Assembly (NCBI GenBank): GCA_029378245.1
Contig: JARKIF010000010.1
Coordinates: 558,001 to 622,000 of the forward strand
Length of the DNA stretch: 64,000 nt
DNA from: Roridomyces roridus
Lineage: Eukaryota > Basidiomycota > Agaricomycetes > Agaricales > Mycenaceae
Direction: 5' to 3'
Under the pieces are notes generated by a model. It was not told the DNA's origin. It did no database searches and saw only the letters and a list, made by a program, of their open reading frames with translations. A program made the translations under genes and the position numbers. Position 1 is the stretch's first letter; every line of letters starts with the position of its first letter. Below, piece by piece: positions 55,162-64,000 of the stretch.

Positions 55162-56095
55162 CTATTGCGCAGGGAAGAAACGATTCCACACGTTCGCCGC
55201 TGCGCTGTTGGGCTTCTTTGGGCTGCTCTCTCCTGCCTTGCCAGCGATGACCCGGACGAACCCCTTCAATGCGAAATTCTGGATAGGTTTGGTGTGGACT
55301 CGAATGCGGCACTTCGGGCATGAGTACTAATCAAGCCAATGAGTGGAGTGGAGAGCCAAAAGGACTTGTGTCACGCACTGGTGGAAGGGGTAGTCTCTGA
55401 ACGGGCTGTCCGTACATGTTAACGCCTGGGTGGTTCACGTCATAGTTGGGATATACGTTACGATGCTGCTTGAGGGCAGCATCGAACCAGCTCTCCAAGT
55501 CGTCTGCGAAGGATCGTTGAATGGTGAATGAGGGTGTGGCACACAACAGCGTACTTTGACAGAAACTATGTCCACAGGGAAGACTAAAGTTGGGTTCAGC
55601 GACGCGCAAAGAGAACGGAAAAGAGACTCGCATGAACGGAGACCACATCTTGGTGCTACAGATGTCGCATGTAACCTGATCTTCTAGTTCCTCTGCGTCC
55701 TGGGGACGGAGCAAGAGGGTAAATAAAACGCGTCGAAAGGTGAGCATTATCGACGCACAGTCCTCTGCCGCTTCTTGATCTGCTCGTTCTCCTTTGTGAT
55801 GCGCGCGTTTTCCTGCAGAGGGTCGGTGGCAAGATTTTGGACACGAACGTCGACGCACCCTTTCGAGCTGCCTGATTCTCTCCTGAAGCTTGGATGTAGC
55901 AGCAGCAGGTCTGGGAGGCACGGGTTCTTCGTCCTCATCGGATGATATCTCGATGATTTCTGTTGAGACAACGGGGCGGTGATTTTCTTTGCGGGCGGCG
56001 TTGACGGGTTTGGGATCCTTTCTCTTTGGATTCATGAGGATGGCAATGTCGGAGGATTGACGAGTCGGTTTGGAAGAACGGGTGTTCGCAGGCAT
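55162..56095 (-). CDS. RING-type zinc finger protein (putative E3 ubiquitin ligase)
   Basis: About 240 residues from MPANTRSSKPTRQSSDIAIL. Introns occur after LERE (GTGCGT...CTGCAG), after KKRQRT, after MWSPFM and after LPLPP. The N-terminal part is basic, then has EIIEISSDEDEEPVPPRPA (acidic, SUMO-interacting-like IIEIS) and a coiled coil (ARITKENEQIKKRQRT). The RING starts QVTCDICSTKMWSPF and SLPCGHSFCQSTLL. Its last zinc pair, YSCPKCRIRVHTKPIQ, is delayed by about 65 residues that include FADDLESWFDAALKQHR. The end is GFVRVIAGKAGESSPKKPNS. The core ligands C-x2-C, C-x-H-x2-C and C-x2-C are all present. The gene is tail-to-tail with CFT1, stops 99 bases apart. Confidence 0.8.
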
Positions 56096-56553
56096 GATGG
56101 AAAAGGCAACAAAGGGGTCTCCTCACGTGGCCGTCCAAAATCATATCGGCACGCCGGCACCTTTTGGTTTGCAGATTCCAACGCCTCATCCTCGCTGGAT
56201 GGCCAACTACTGCGACGATCAACTCATGCCCGGACTCTGACCGAGGTACATGGACTTGGACTTACCGCCTGACTATACCGCAACTAAGTACCGCCGATTG
56301 ATTGAGCCATACTGCATGCACAACTGTATACAACCTCTCAGCAACGTGTTTGCAAGGTGTTCCTCAAGCTTCAGTAACCTTGCAAAGACCTATATCCTTG
56401 GCCGGGTGATCGGAAGGACAGACGCAGTAGCATCTGTCAGCCAAATCCTCTTTTTTCACACTTGTGGCACTCAATACTAGTATTCCATTCAGTTGACGTC
56501 CGACTTTCTTCAACCTGCAGCAAGATATAATACAGATAATCCCAGACCTTAAA
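56096..56553. other. Spacer between RING gene start and arrestin-like gene end
   Basis: Promoter of the RING gene and 3' flank of the arrestin-like gene. No coding feature was recognised. Confidence 0.4.
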
Positions 56554-57922
56554 CTACTGCTGCCACTCCCCCGCGTCCCATCTATCCGTGGCCAACTTGA
56601 TTCTATATTCAAACACAGTGCGCTTGAAGGCACATTCGTGTGGCGGTATCATCTCCACAACCAATGCATCCTGGAGAACGATTCAGCGCCATATAATTCA
56701 GAGACCAAAGAACGTACTTGAATAGAGACGTGTCCGCATTCGAAACTTGCCACTACCGACTTTGGGTCCCCACACTGAACTTGACCCTCCCAGTTCAAAT
56801 ACCCCTTCCCCTTGGAGTCGTGCGCACCCAAAAGCCGAAGGGTCCCTTCTCCGAGGTTGATTTCTTTTATGGTTTTCCCGCAGCCCAGATCGACTGATAT
56901 TTGGCGGCGCATGTACACCCTCAACCCCGGGTGCGCCGTGGTTCCCATGAAAAATCGAGAAATGTGCGAGAAACACGCAGCAGCGCCGGAAAGTTGTAGA
57001 TGGAAAGGGATAACCTCGTCAACGCAAAACACGCCTCGCGATGGGGCGAACAACTGCGCGTGTCTTGGTCAGAATATCAGGCAAGGGCGGTTAAAACTTA
57101 CATCACACATGAGAGGCGACTTGCTCGGGGCAGAGACGATACTTTCCAGCTGTTTCCACTCCTCCGGACAATACTTGATGGTGTCGAATAGGGATGGGCT
57201 CAAAATCATGGGCTGCGATGGCCGTGAACGTGGGCGATAATCCAACTGGAACGAAACGCTGAAAGCAACATCAGCTTCGTAAAGCGACCCGAAAAAGAGC
57301 CTACTCACTTCTCATTCTTGTTCAGAAAAGAAGCATGCCGGCGAGTGGAAGACACAGTAACTGTGACACGGTACGAACAGCGAACAAAGAGTCCACGGCC
57401 GAAGGGCATACCGAATGTCGGCGGTAGCGAGCATCGTCCCGTGTCGTGCAGAAATGTTCTTGGAAAGCTGTATTCAAAGGGGAAATTATGCGACGACGCC
57501 GTCGATGGGCCACCAGAATACAATATCTTCGTCGTTTCCAGCACGGGAAACGGAAGATACGCTGGCGAGATAGGCGCCAGCTCCACCAGTCCTTTAATCT
57601 AGGTTGCTTTAGCAACTTGCAGGATTGTGGAAGACAGTTTACTAACCTTCAGCAAAACCGATTTAACATTTGGGTTTTCAACGAGCACAGATCCAGCCAG
57701 TAGCCTGCCGACGCCGAGGCTGGGATGCTCTGCGTCCTCCTCCTCCTGGTTAAGCACAAGCACAGTGACGTCGCCCAAGCGCTTCATGTAAATCCCACTT
57801 GGCGGTGGCGGCCGACGAGCAGAATATTGGACGGTGCGCTCGGTGGGACGGGGAGAAGGCGAATACGTGGGACAGGGTGCGGAGGAGGAATATTCTGGTG
57901 GTGGAACAGGGAAGAGGGCCAT
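56554..57922 (-). CDS. Arrestin-like N-terminal domain protein
   Basis: About 380 residues. The start MALFPVPPPEYSSSAPCPTY contains a PPEY motif of the type that binds WW domains of Rsp5-class ubiquitin ligases. Arrestin-fold strands follow: LGVGRLLAGSVLVENPNVKS, then VELAPISPAYLPFPVLETTK, NFPFEYSFPRTFLHDTG, CSLPPTFGMPFGRGLFVRCS and YRVTVTVSSTRR. A later domain has VDEVIPFHLQLSGAAACFS and RRQISVDLGCGKTIKEINLG. The C terminus is FKRTVFEYRIKLATDRWDAG, with a stop at 56554. About five short introns are needed. Fungal arrestin-related proteins act as adaptors for ubiquitin-driven endocytosis of membrane proteins; that role is inferred here from fold and the PPEY motif. Confidence 0.72.
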
Positions 57923-58169
57923 TTCCTTTTGTTACCGTAAAATATTTTCGTGGGGTTAAATGCGACGCGAATAGCGCGTTTAAGGCACAACCAATCGCGA
58001 GCAGTTATCGAATCATATCTGATAAAGGAATCGAGCACCCGCACAGTCTCGATAAGCTCCGGGGGTGACTCCGCCGCTGCGGTGAGTCAAGACAAAGGGT
58101 AGAAATATCACTATCAGATTAGATCCGGTCCTCGGACTGGCATTACATAATGTAAAATTTCCAAGTATC

Positions 58170-61100
58170 TCAAGATTTAGTACAAGGCTGCTGCAGCGCC
58201 AACAATACTCTCTCCAGCAGCTTCTCTACCTGCATCAGCCGACTGTCTACCTTCGCAAGACGTTCGTCCACCTTGGCCTCCAGGCCTTTCAAACACTGCT
58301 CCGTATTGGTCTCATGCTGAATGAATCGCTGCTCCAGATTCGCGAACAAATCCTCGAGAGTAACCTCCACTTCCTCCACCAACGGCTGACACCGCACAAG
58401 GTCGTGGGAGTACATATCATGGTACCCAAAGGCGTGTTTTTTCTTGGGATCGGATTCACAGGCGTTGCAGATGAAATTTGGTTCTGCAGATCAGAATCAG
58501 CGCATGCAAACAACGGAGCATTCAACTCCGAGCAAGGGCACAGGATGACAGACCTTCACACATGACGCAATACCAACATGGCTGGCAGACCACCGTGTCG
58601 CATACAGCACATCTCGGACCCGAATCCGACTCCTCCGTTCCCGCAAAGAAGGTTCTGGCCTTGGCCAAAGCCCGCTTACCCTCGCGATGCGTCTTGCCAA
58701 ACTCGCGTAGGTGCACCGGTCTCCTTAATTTGAGGATGTCGTGCGTGCCAGGCAGATGAGGCCTTGTCATGCCAGAGGGAACGACTTTGGCCGTCGAACA
58801 GCTCTGCGAGTCGCAAAAGTCGACCTATATACTCGAGTGAGCAACACTTGTGTATCTCAAAGAGAACCTCACCGTATCGAATGTCTCTTCTAGCCGACAA
58901 GTCAGGCAAGTCAGACGACATCCTCCAATAACTCCCGTGCAGGCGTCGCATCGGACACTAGCATACGTTTGTGTGAGCGATTGAAGCAAAACTAGTGCCG
59001 AACTCACTCGTGGCTAGTCGTGACCCGAATCTTATTCTCCGCGATACTGTGATAGAACCGCGAATCGGCAGTAGTGAAAGACTTTTTGACGAGTCCAAGC
59101 TCCTCCTCCTCGCTTCGAGCTAACGGCCTCCCGAATCTCGTAGCTCGAATGTACAGCTCGATGAAGCGTTTGCGATTATCCGTCTTTTCCTTGATGAGAG
59201 ACCATGTCCACATATCCCTCCGCACTGCATATCGGGCTGCCTGGGCTGCAAACACCCACAAAGCCCTACTTCTTCCCCTCGCCGCCATCACTGCAGGCGC
59301 AGGGAAGAAGCACATGTACTCGGGATCGAGCCGTTTGAAGATGAAGACACCGTCATGCGTACGCGCATCAGACTCTGCACCCCAGGTACCCGATAACGAT
59401 TGTTGGGACCTCGAAAAGGAGCCGGAAAAGTACAGCGGCGAAAACCGAGTAGGGAATTTTTGGACAAAGGAGAACGAGACGGTGTCACTCTTCTCGTTGC
59501 TATTGCTGCTACACTCGCCCGTGATGGTGAAATCGGTCATGTTGGAGCGGGAAGAAGCCTGGAAGCGTCGGCTTCCGTTGGCCACTAGGTCCATTGATAT
59601 CATGCCCTTGTCAGGGACGGCGCTATTGCGCAAGTAGGTGAAACCATTCCAGGTGCCTAGCATGGGTTTCAGTGCGGGGGATGGTCGACTGGGAGATGTG
59701 GACGGTTTAGCGGGAGGCGCTGCGGCCGTGTAGTATGCAGCGAAATCGAGTTTGTCGAGCCCGACAGGATAATTGAGCACTTTTGTGACGTCGATATCTG
59801 CTTCCAGCGCGTCGTCGTACGGATAATCTGGGAACTCTTGTGCAAGAACAAATTTGGCGTCCCATAGACCACTCGGCTCGTTCATGTATCTGAACTAAGC
59901 AATGTTTATGAGTGTTGATTGATCCAGTTGAGCACGTGATCGCTCACCATCCCATGTGCATAGTTTTTGAATTCCTGCCCGATATCCGCCTTTTGGCTCG
60001 AGAAGCTGGCGAGCAGCAGTGCCGTCCTCTCCTCACAAGCAGACACCACCCACCCAACTGTGTCACTCGCGTCCCACATCTCGTCCGGATGGAGAACCGT
60101 CTTTTGGCAGATCCGGAACCTCTCAAAGTCCCGCTGCAGCAGCAAGTAGAGGACAGGAAGGGCGAACTGCAGAGGAAAACGGTTATTCTCCCTCTGGCTC
60201 TTGAAAATGCACATACCCGTTCGATACGCCCCTGACCAGTGACCAGTGCCAACGTATTCGCCGCATCTAAATCATAGTCCACCGCTTCAAGATTCCCTCG
60301 GAGCCTCGCCTCCTCCGACTCAATGTACGAGTTGAACTTCTCCTGCAGAGCCTCGTTGACGTAGCACGGAGCCAACCCACTCTCGAGCGAAACCACGCCC
60401 TGGTATATCGCTTCCAAATAGCCGTTAACGGCCGACCGATTCGGGGGCAAAACGAGACTTCGGAGCGCAAACATTTTGGCAATGAGTTCGCGGATCTTCG
60501 TGGCGTATACGGACATGGTTTGGTGAAATCCGACGGCCCAGAAGGCTATCCAATGCGGAAGACTAAATGCGAGGTTAGTGTATATTCTGGAGGATGAATT
60601 GCTAAACGTACGACCAGCCAAGCGGTCGGCTTGTTGTGAATGTATTCGCCTCAGCAGTCTGAGTCCTGGTAAGTCAATCAGAAGGCAATAGGATCAATAC
60701 ACGCACAGTAATGAAGCCAGAGGCATCGTCGTCAAATGCTTCGCTTATGCTCTGCAGACGCGAGACGCTCAGATAGGCAAGCGCCCAGTCATCTGGATTC
60801 CGAGGCTTCCCGGATGTAGTAGATGAGTCTGCATCTTCCGAATTCTCGCGGTAGTAATCCGCCAGAGCCATAACAAAGTGCCTCGATTTGACACTGGAAC
60901 GCCAGCCCATATCTTTCCTGTGTTCTCGTCAACGAAAGTCGGCCAAATGGACATCATTCACATACCATATCTTATGAACATCCTGCTCGGGTGAGTGCTT
61001 GTTTCAATTAGATTGACAGCGACTTACAGGATCAATAATTCTGTCGTGCGGCCCAGCAGTGATAGCACTGATGACTCGGTCACCTTCCCTGGCGATAATT

Positions 61101-63328
61101 TGCGACATCTCTTCTCTGAAATCAAAGTCAGCATGATCTCGAGCACGTGATCCGACATTCGTACACGATTTGCCGCTTCTGCACCTCCAATTTGCGGGAA
61201 AAAACTTGGTTGTTCTTCTCGATCGCCGACTCCACATCGGACAATAATTCATCTTTGAGATCTTCGAGTGCAGACGACGAGTTGCTGCCCGCTTTGGTTG
61301 CTTGTGTAGCACCAGTATGCAGTGACGACTTGGTTTCAAGGTCGCTAAGCTCTTTGAGAACCTTGTCGTTGTCTTGGCATGCTTGCAATCCACCCCTCTG
61401 CTCAACCACCCTGAAGCGATACTTCAGCACCATTGAATGAGGAGAATGACAAATTGCACCTCATAATGTTCTTCTGTTCAGGAGGAACAAGCTGCTGGAA
61501 CATCTTCATCATAATGTCCATCTTGGTGTTCATCTCTTGCGTAATCTTGTCGACGTCGCCCAAAGTCTGATTCGCCTGGTCGACCCCACGAGCTGTGTGG
61601 ATCGCCAGAGCAAATTCGAATTCCGAACGCCGTTTAGTAAAGCTACCCGCGAATTTGACGAGAATCCCTTCCCACTGAGGTCCTTTGAGTATCTTGACGA
61701 CCATCTTCTTCTTTGTGTAAGTGTCGCAAGCTGAGAGGTCATCAATGAAATAGATGATCCTGAACGGAATCGACTGGCCATTGGCGCAGGCCTTGATATC
61801 ATCCGCAGTAGCCTTGACAATTTCCTGCATCCGTCCCTTGATGGTGGACCCGTCCGGTGCGACCTCTTCCGCGTCTTTGACGTTCTTTAACCTGAAGAAG
61901 ACTGGTCAAAGAGCGATCTTTGTTTAGTAGGAGGCGCGTACTGCGTCAGAACCGCCATCATGTCCTTCATCTCCATGTGCAAAGCCAGGATCTTCTTGTC
62001 ATTATCGCGCCGTTTCTGTTCGAGAGCCCAGACGGCTTTGAATGCCATGACAGCAACTACATATTTAAATGTAAGAAGGCTCGGGATTGATCACCACGAA
62101 GACGAACCTCCAATGAATCTAGACGGAGAATGAGAAAAGTACCTGGAAACACTGAGAACTTACGGATGCAGCTTAGCCACCTCGTCCAAGCCCTTCATGA
62201 GACCTGGGAGCGCACTAAGCAACTATACAGAAATCTTGCGAGGAATAGCATACCGGGCATGCCCTCCATGAATGAGTTGATGCCGCTCTCTATGGCGTCA
62301 AGGGCCCCGACAGTTTGCAGCCCCGTCTTGATCGTGGCGACGATGGTATCTTGCTTGACTTCGACAGCCATCCCATGGCCGATATTTGTTTCTATTGCGG
62401 ATTAACATTGAGCGATATTGATTAAAGGTATCTCGACCCACCCATGGTAAGAAGCATCTTGTCGACCTTTGTTTGCTTGGGAGCGGTGTTGGCAGTGACC
62501 CAAGCGGCGTGTAGATCTTTTGAAAAATCGTCCTGGGGCGCGACCGGCTCGTCCGGTAGTCTCGGGATTGGTTTGTCAAGGTTGGGATCTGGCACAAGGT
62601 ACGAGATTTGCGTATTCTCGTTGGGAAGCGGTGGCACGTTTTCTGAAAATTTTTAGAGATAAATCACGGCGGAAGAGAAAAAGAGCCGAACCTTGATTTG
62701 AATCATCCTTCTTCTCTTCAATGGGTAATGTCTGGAACTGAGACTCTGGGCTCTCGATGTACGAGACCTGGAGGTCGACATGCGCGTATGCAAGCTGTGA
62801 AGGCGACGCGACAAAGCCTGGCCTTCCGCGATCGCTGTGCCCAGTGGAGGGGGGCGACATATCGTAATATCCGCCCCTCCGCACTGGACTAGAATGCGAC
62901 ATTGTTCTCGAGTGCGGTGAAGATCCATCTGGGGAACTATAAGGCGAGGCTGGCGAGTTGACATTTTGATATGGAGGCTGTCTTGATTGCGAGCTTGAGC
63001 GCGTATATTCGGAGGCAGCGTGAGACGGACGCCTTGGCGGCGCAGGAAGACTTTCGACAGAGTCGTTCAGTGAAGGTCTCCGCCCAGGAAAATCGGGGAC
63101 AGGGGGCAATTCGTAGTAGCCCAAATCAAAGGCGGACGCAGACCGATTGATCTGAGGCCTAGGAGAGCCAACCGGCGACGTTCTGGCGCTATGAAATTGA
63201 GATGGAGGAAGAGGGAAGTCTGAGTATCGCCCCTCTGCGTATTCTGGGAGTGGCGGCGCGTCTTCTGTCGACTCGGCGCGAATATTCCTCCTGCTGATTT
63301 TCTTGAGTAGTTTGGGTATGCCAGGCAT
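58170..63328 (-). CDS. Large EF-hand and double ZZ-zinc-finger protein
   Basis: About 1,300 residues with about 15 introns. It starts MPGIPKLLKKISRRNIRAES, followed by a Ser/Pro-rich disordered part to about residue 250. A helical region (VVAVMAFKAVWALEQKRRDN, then MVVKILKGPQWEGILVKFAG and TLGDVDKITQEMNTKMDIMM) resembles the N-terminal Goodbye-type domain of fungal STAND proteins. Next come a coiled coil (LEDLKDELLSDVESAIEKNN) and an EF-hand-like loop, AFDDDASGFITV. A long helical block follows (SAVNGYLEAIYQGVVSLESG). A beta-rich part (GMISMDLVANGSRRFQASSR) leads to two ZZ-like fingers. The first is VRCDACTGVIGGCRLTCLTC with DFCDSQSC. The second is RCAVCDTVVCQPCWYCVMCE with FICNACESDPKKKHAFGYHD. 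A coiled coil (CLKGLEAKVDERLAKVDSRL) ends the protein. It has no NTPase core. Function is unknown; Ca2+ and partner binding are inferred. Confidence 0.75.
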
Positions 63329-63794
63329 GGCAGAGGACGATATGAAGGGTTGGGATGCATCGCCTGACTTAAGAGACCCAGCAGATAGCGCTCAGTCGCC
63401 AAAATCTGCCACAGTGCCAGAGGAGGGTGTCAGCCGGCGCTGATCATTTGGTGGGACGGTATGTATTGTCATCTCACCATTCTCAGTAGCATTGATCCCT
63501 GGCTCTAACGGTGAAAAAAAGCAGACTGGCAGTTCCTGATTCCAAGTCAAGGACGTGTAGACGCTTTCTGCAAAGCTCAAGAGGGTTTCTTTGCGCAGTT
63601 CCTTGGTGGGCTTGGAGTGCCATGTTGTCAATCATCTGGGCGGGTGTGGACTGTCAATGGACGGAGGACAGATTCAGATGAGACGTATGGCCAATGGTAA
63701 CAGCCCTGACGCGTGTTAACAGTTGTGGCAACAGTTGAAAATTTTAACGAGAGTTGGTGGGGCAGCTGTGGGCCGAGTTGCCGAGATAATCTCG
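63329..63794. promoter_or_regulatory. Divergent promoter region between the ZZ protein and GSH2
   Basis: 466 bases separate two ATGs that point away from each other. Minus-strand open frames in it (63392-63631, 63628-63825) overlap the GSH2 start or lack features, and are not called. Confidence 0.45.
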
Positions 63795-64000
63795 ATGTCT
63801 TCGTTCTCTTTCTCTTCCTGGCCACCTGCTCTCAACGACGAGCAACTAGAGGCCCTCACTGTCTATGCTACGACCTACGCCCTTTCTCATGGACTTATTT
63901 ATCTGCCAGCAGTGGCATCCCAACCTGCGATCCCGAGCTCTGCTATTCACGCCCCGCTATCTCTTTTCCCATCTCCGTTCCCTCGCAGGCTATTCGCTCT
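63795..64000 (+). CDS. GSH2: Glutathione synthetase, 5' end (cut by window edge)
   Basis: The frame from ATG 63795 reads MSSFSFSSWPPALNDEQLEA, then VYATTYALSHGLIYLP and SAIHAPLSLFPSPFPRRLF, and runs off the window. This matches the N terminus of eukaryotic glutathione synthetase. That enzyme joins glycine to gamma-glutamylcysteine in the last step of glutathione synthesis, in the cytosol. The IHAPLSLFPSPFPR segment is characteristic of fungal members. The ATP-grasp part is beyond the window. Confidence 0.82.
   Translation, partial: MSSFSFSSWPPALNDEQLEALTVYATTYALSHGLIYLPAVASQPAIPSSAIHAPLSLFPSPFPRRLFA

Noticed and set aside
1..64000. Search by eye for CRISPR arrays, rRNA, LTR or DNA transposons with intact enzymes
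   Set aside because: No regularly spaced repeats, no rRNA core sequences, and no reverse transcriptase, integrase or DDE transposase motifs were seen; a fungal nuclear window would not be expected to hold CRISPR.

Overview
The window is nuclear DNA of a filamentous fungus, almost certainly an Agaricomycete. Genes are interrupted by many roughly 50-base GT-AG introns. The gene set includes FunK1-type kinases, a secreted GH114 glycosidase, a Goodbye-like/EF-hand/ZZ-zinc-finger protein and an arrestin-like protein. Dispersed multicopy families and intron style suggest a Cantharellales/Ceratobasidiaceae (Rhizoctonia-like) fungus; that placement is inference. No rRNA, tRNA, CRISPR or autonomous transposon was recognised.

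Conserved housekeeping genes form three ordinary blocks. (1) 0.4-3.6 kb: cytosolic seryl-tRNA synthetase and a zinc-type (MDR) dehydrogenase. (2) 21.5-38.8 kb: GH114 glycosidase, DXD glycosyltransferase, CCCH zinc-finger protein, coiled-coil protein, ALDH7, JIP5, microbial-type PARG, DUF1308 protein and a secreted Pro-rich protein. (3) 49.8-64 kb: CFT1 (CPSF160), RING protein, arrestin-like protein, ZZ protein and the 5' end of glutathione synthetase at the right edge.

Between them (3.6-20.7 kb and 39.4-49.6 kb) the sequence is a mosaic of duplicated and decaying genes. It holds two MDR 3' remnants, three FunK1 kinase loci (one nearly intact, one pseudogene, one relic) and two detached copies of the 5' part of CFT1. 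It also holds two lineage-specific multicopy families, called family 1 and family 2 here. Family 1 has members at 4.28, 8.37, 16.4, 40.36 and 49.6 kb. Family 2 has members at 14.9, 18.9, 19.5, 39.9, 42.9 and 46.8 kb. Both families resemble a catalytically degenerate RNase III fold. Family 2 copies at 17.2-19.4 and 46.3-48.4 kb form a long inverted repeat.

How genes may act together: CFT1 acts in mRNA 3'-end formation, JIP5 in ribosome biogenesis, and the CCCH protein probably binds RNA. The aldehyde dehydrogenase and MDR enzyme are metabolic, and the GH114 enzyme and glycosyltransferase act on the surface or secretory route. The most unusual content is the RNase III-like families dispersed together with FunK1 kinases and CFT1 fragments. 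This looks like a duplication-prone accessory region with ongoing pseudogenisation. Splice sites were read by eye; exon limits are approximate where stated.
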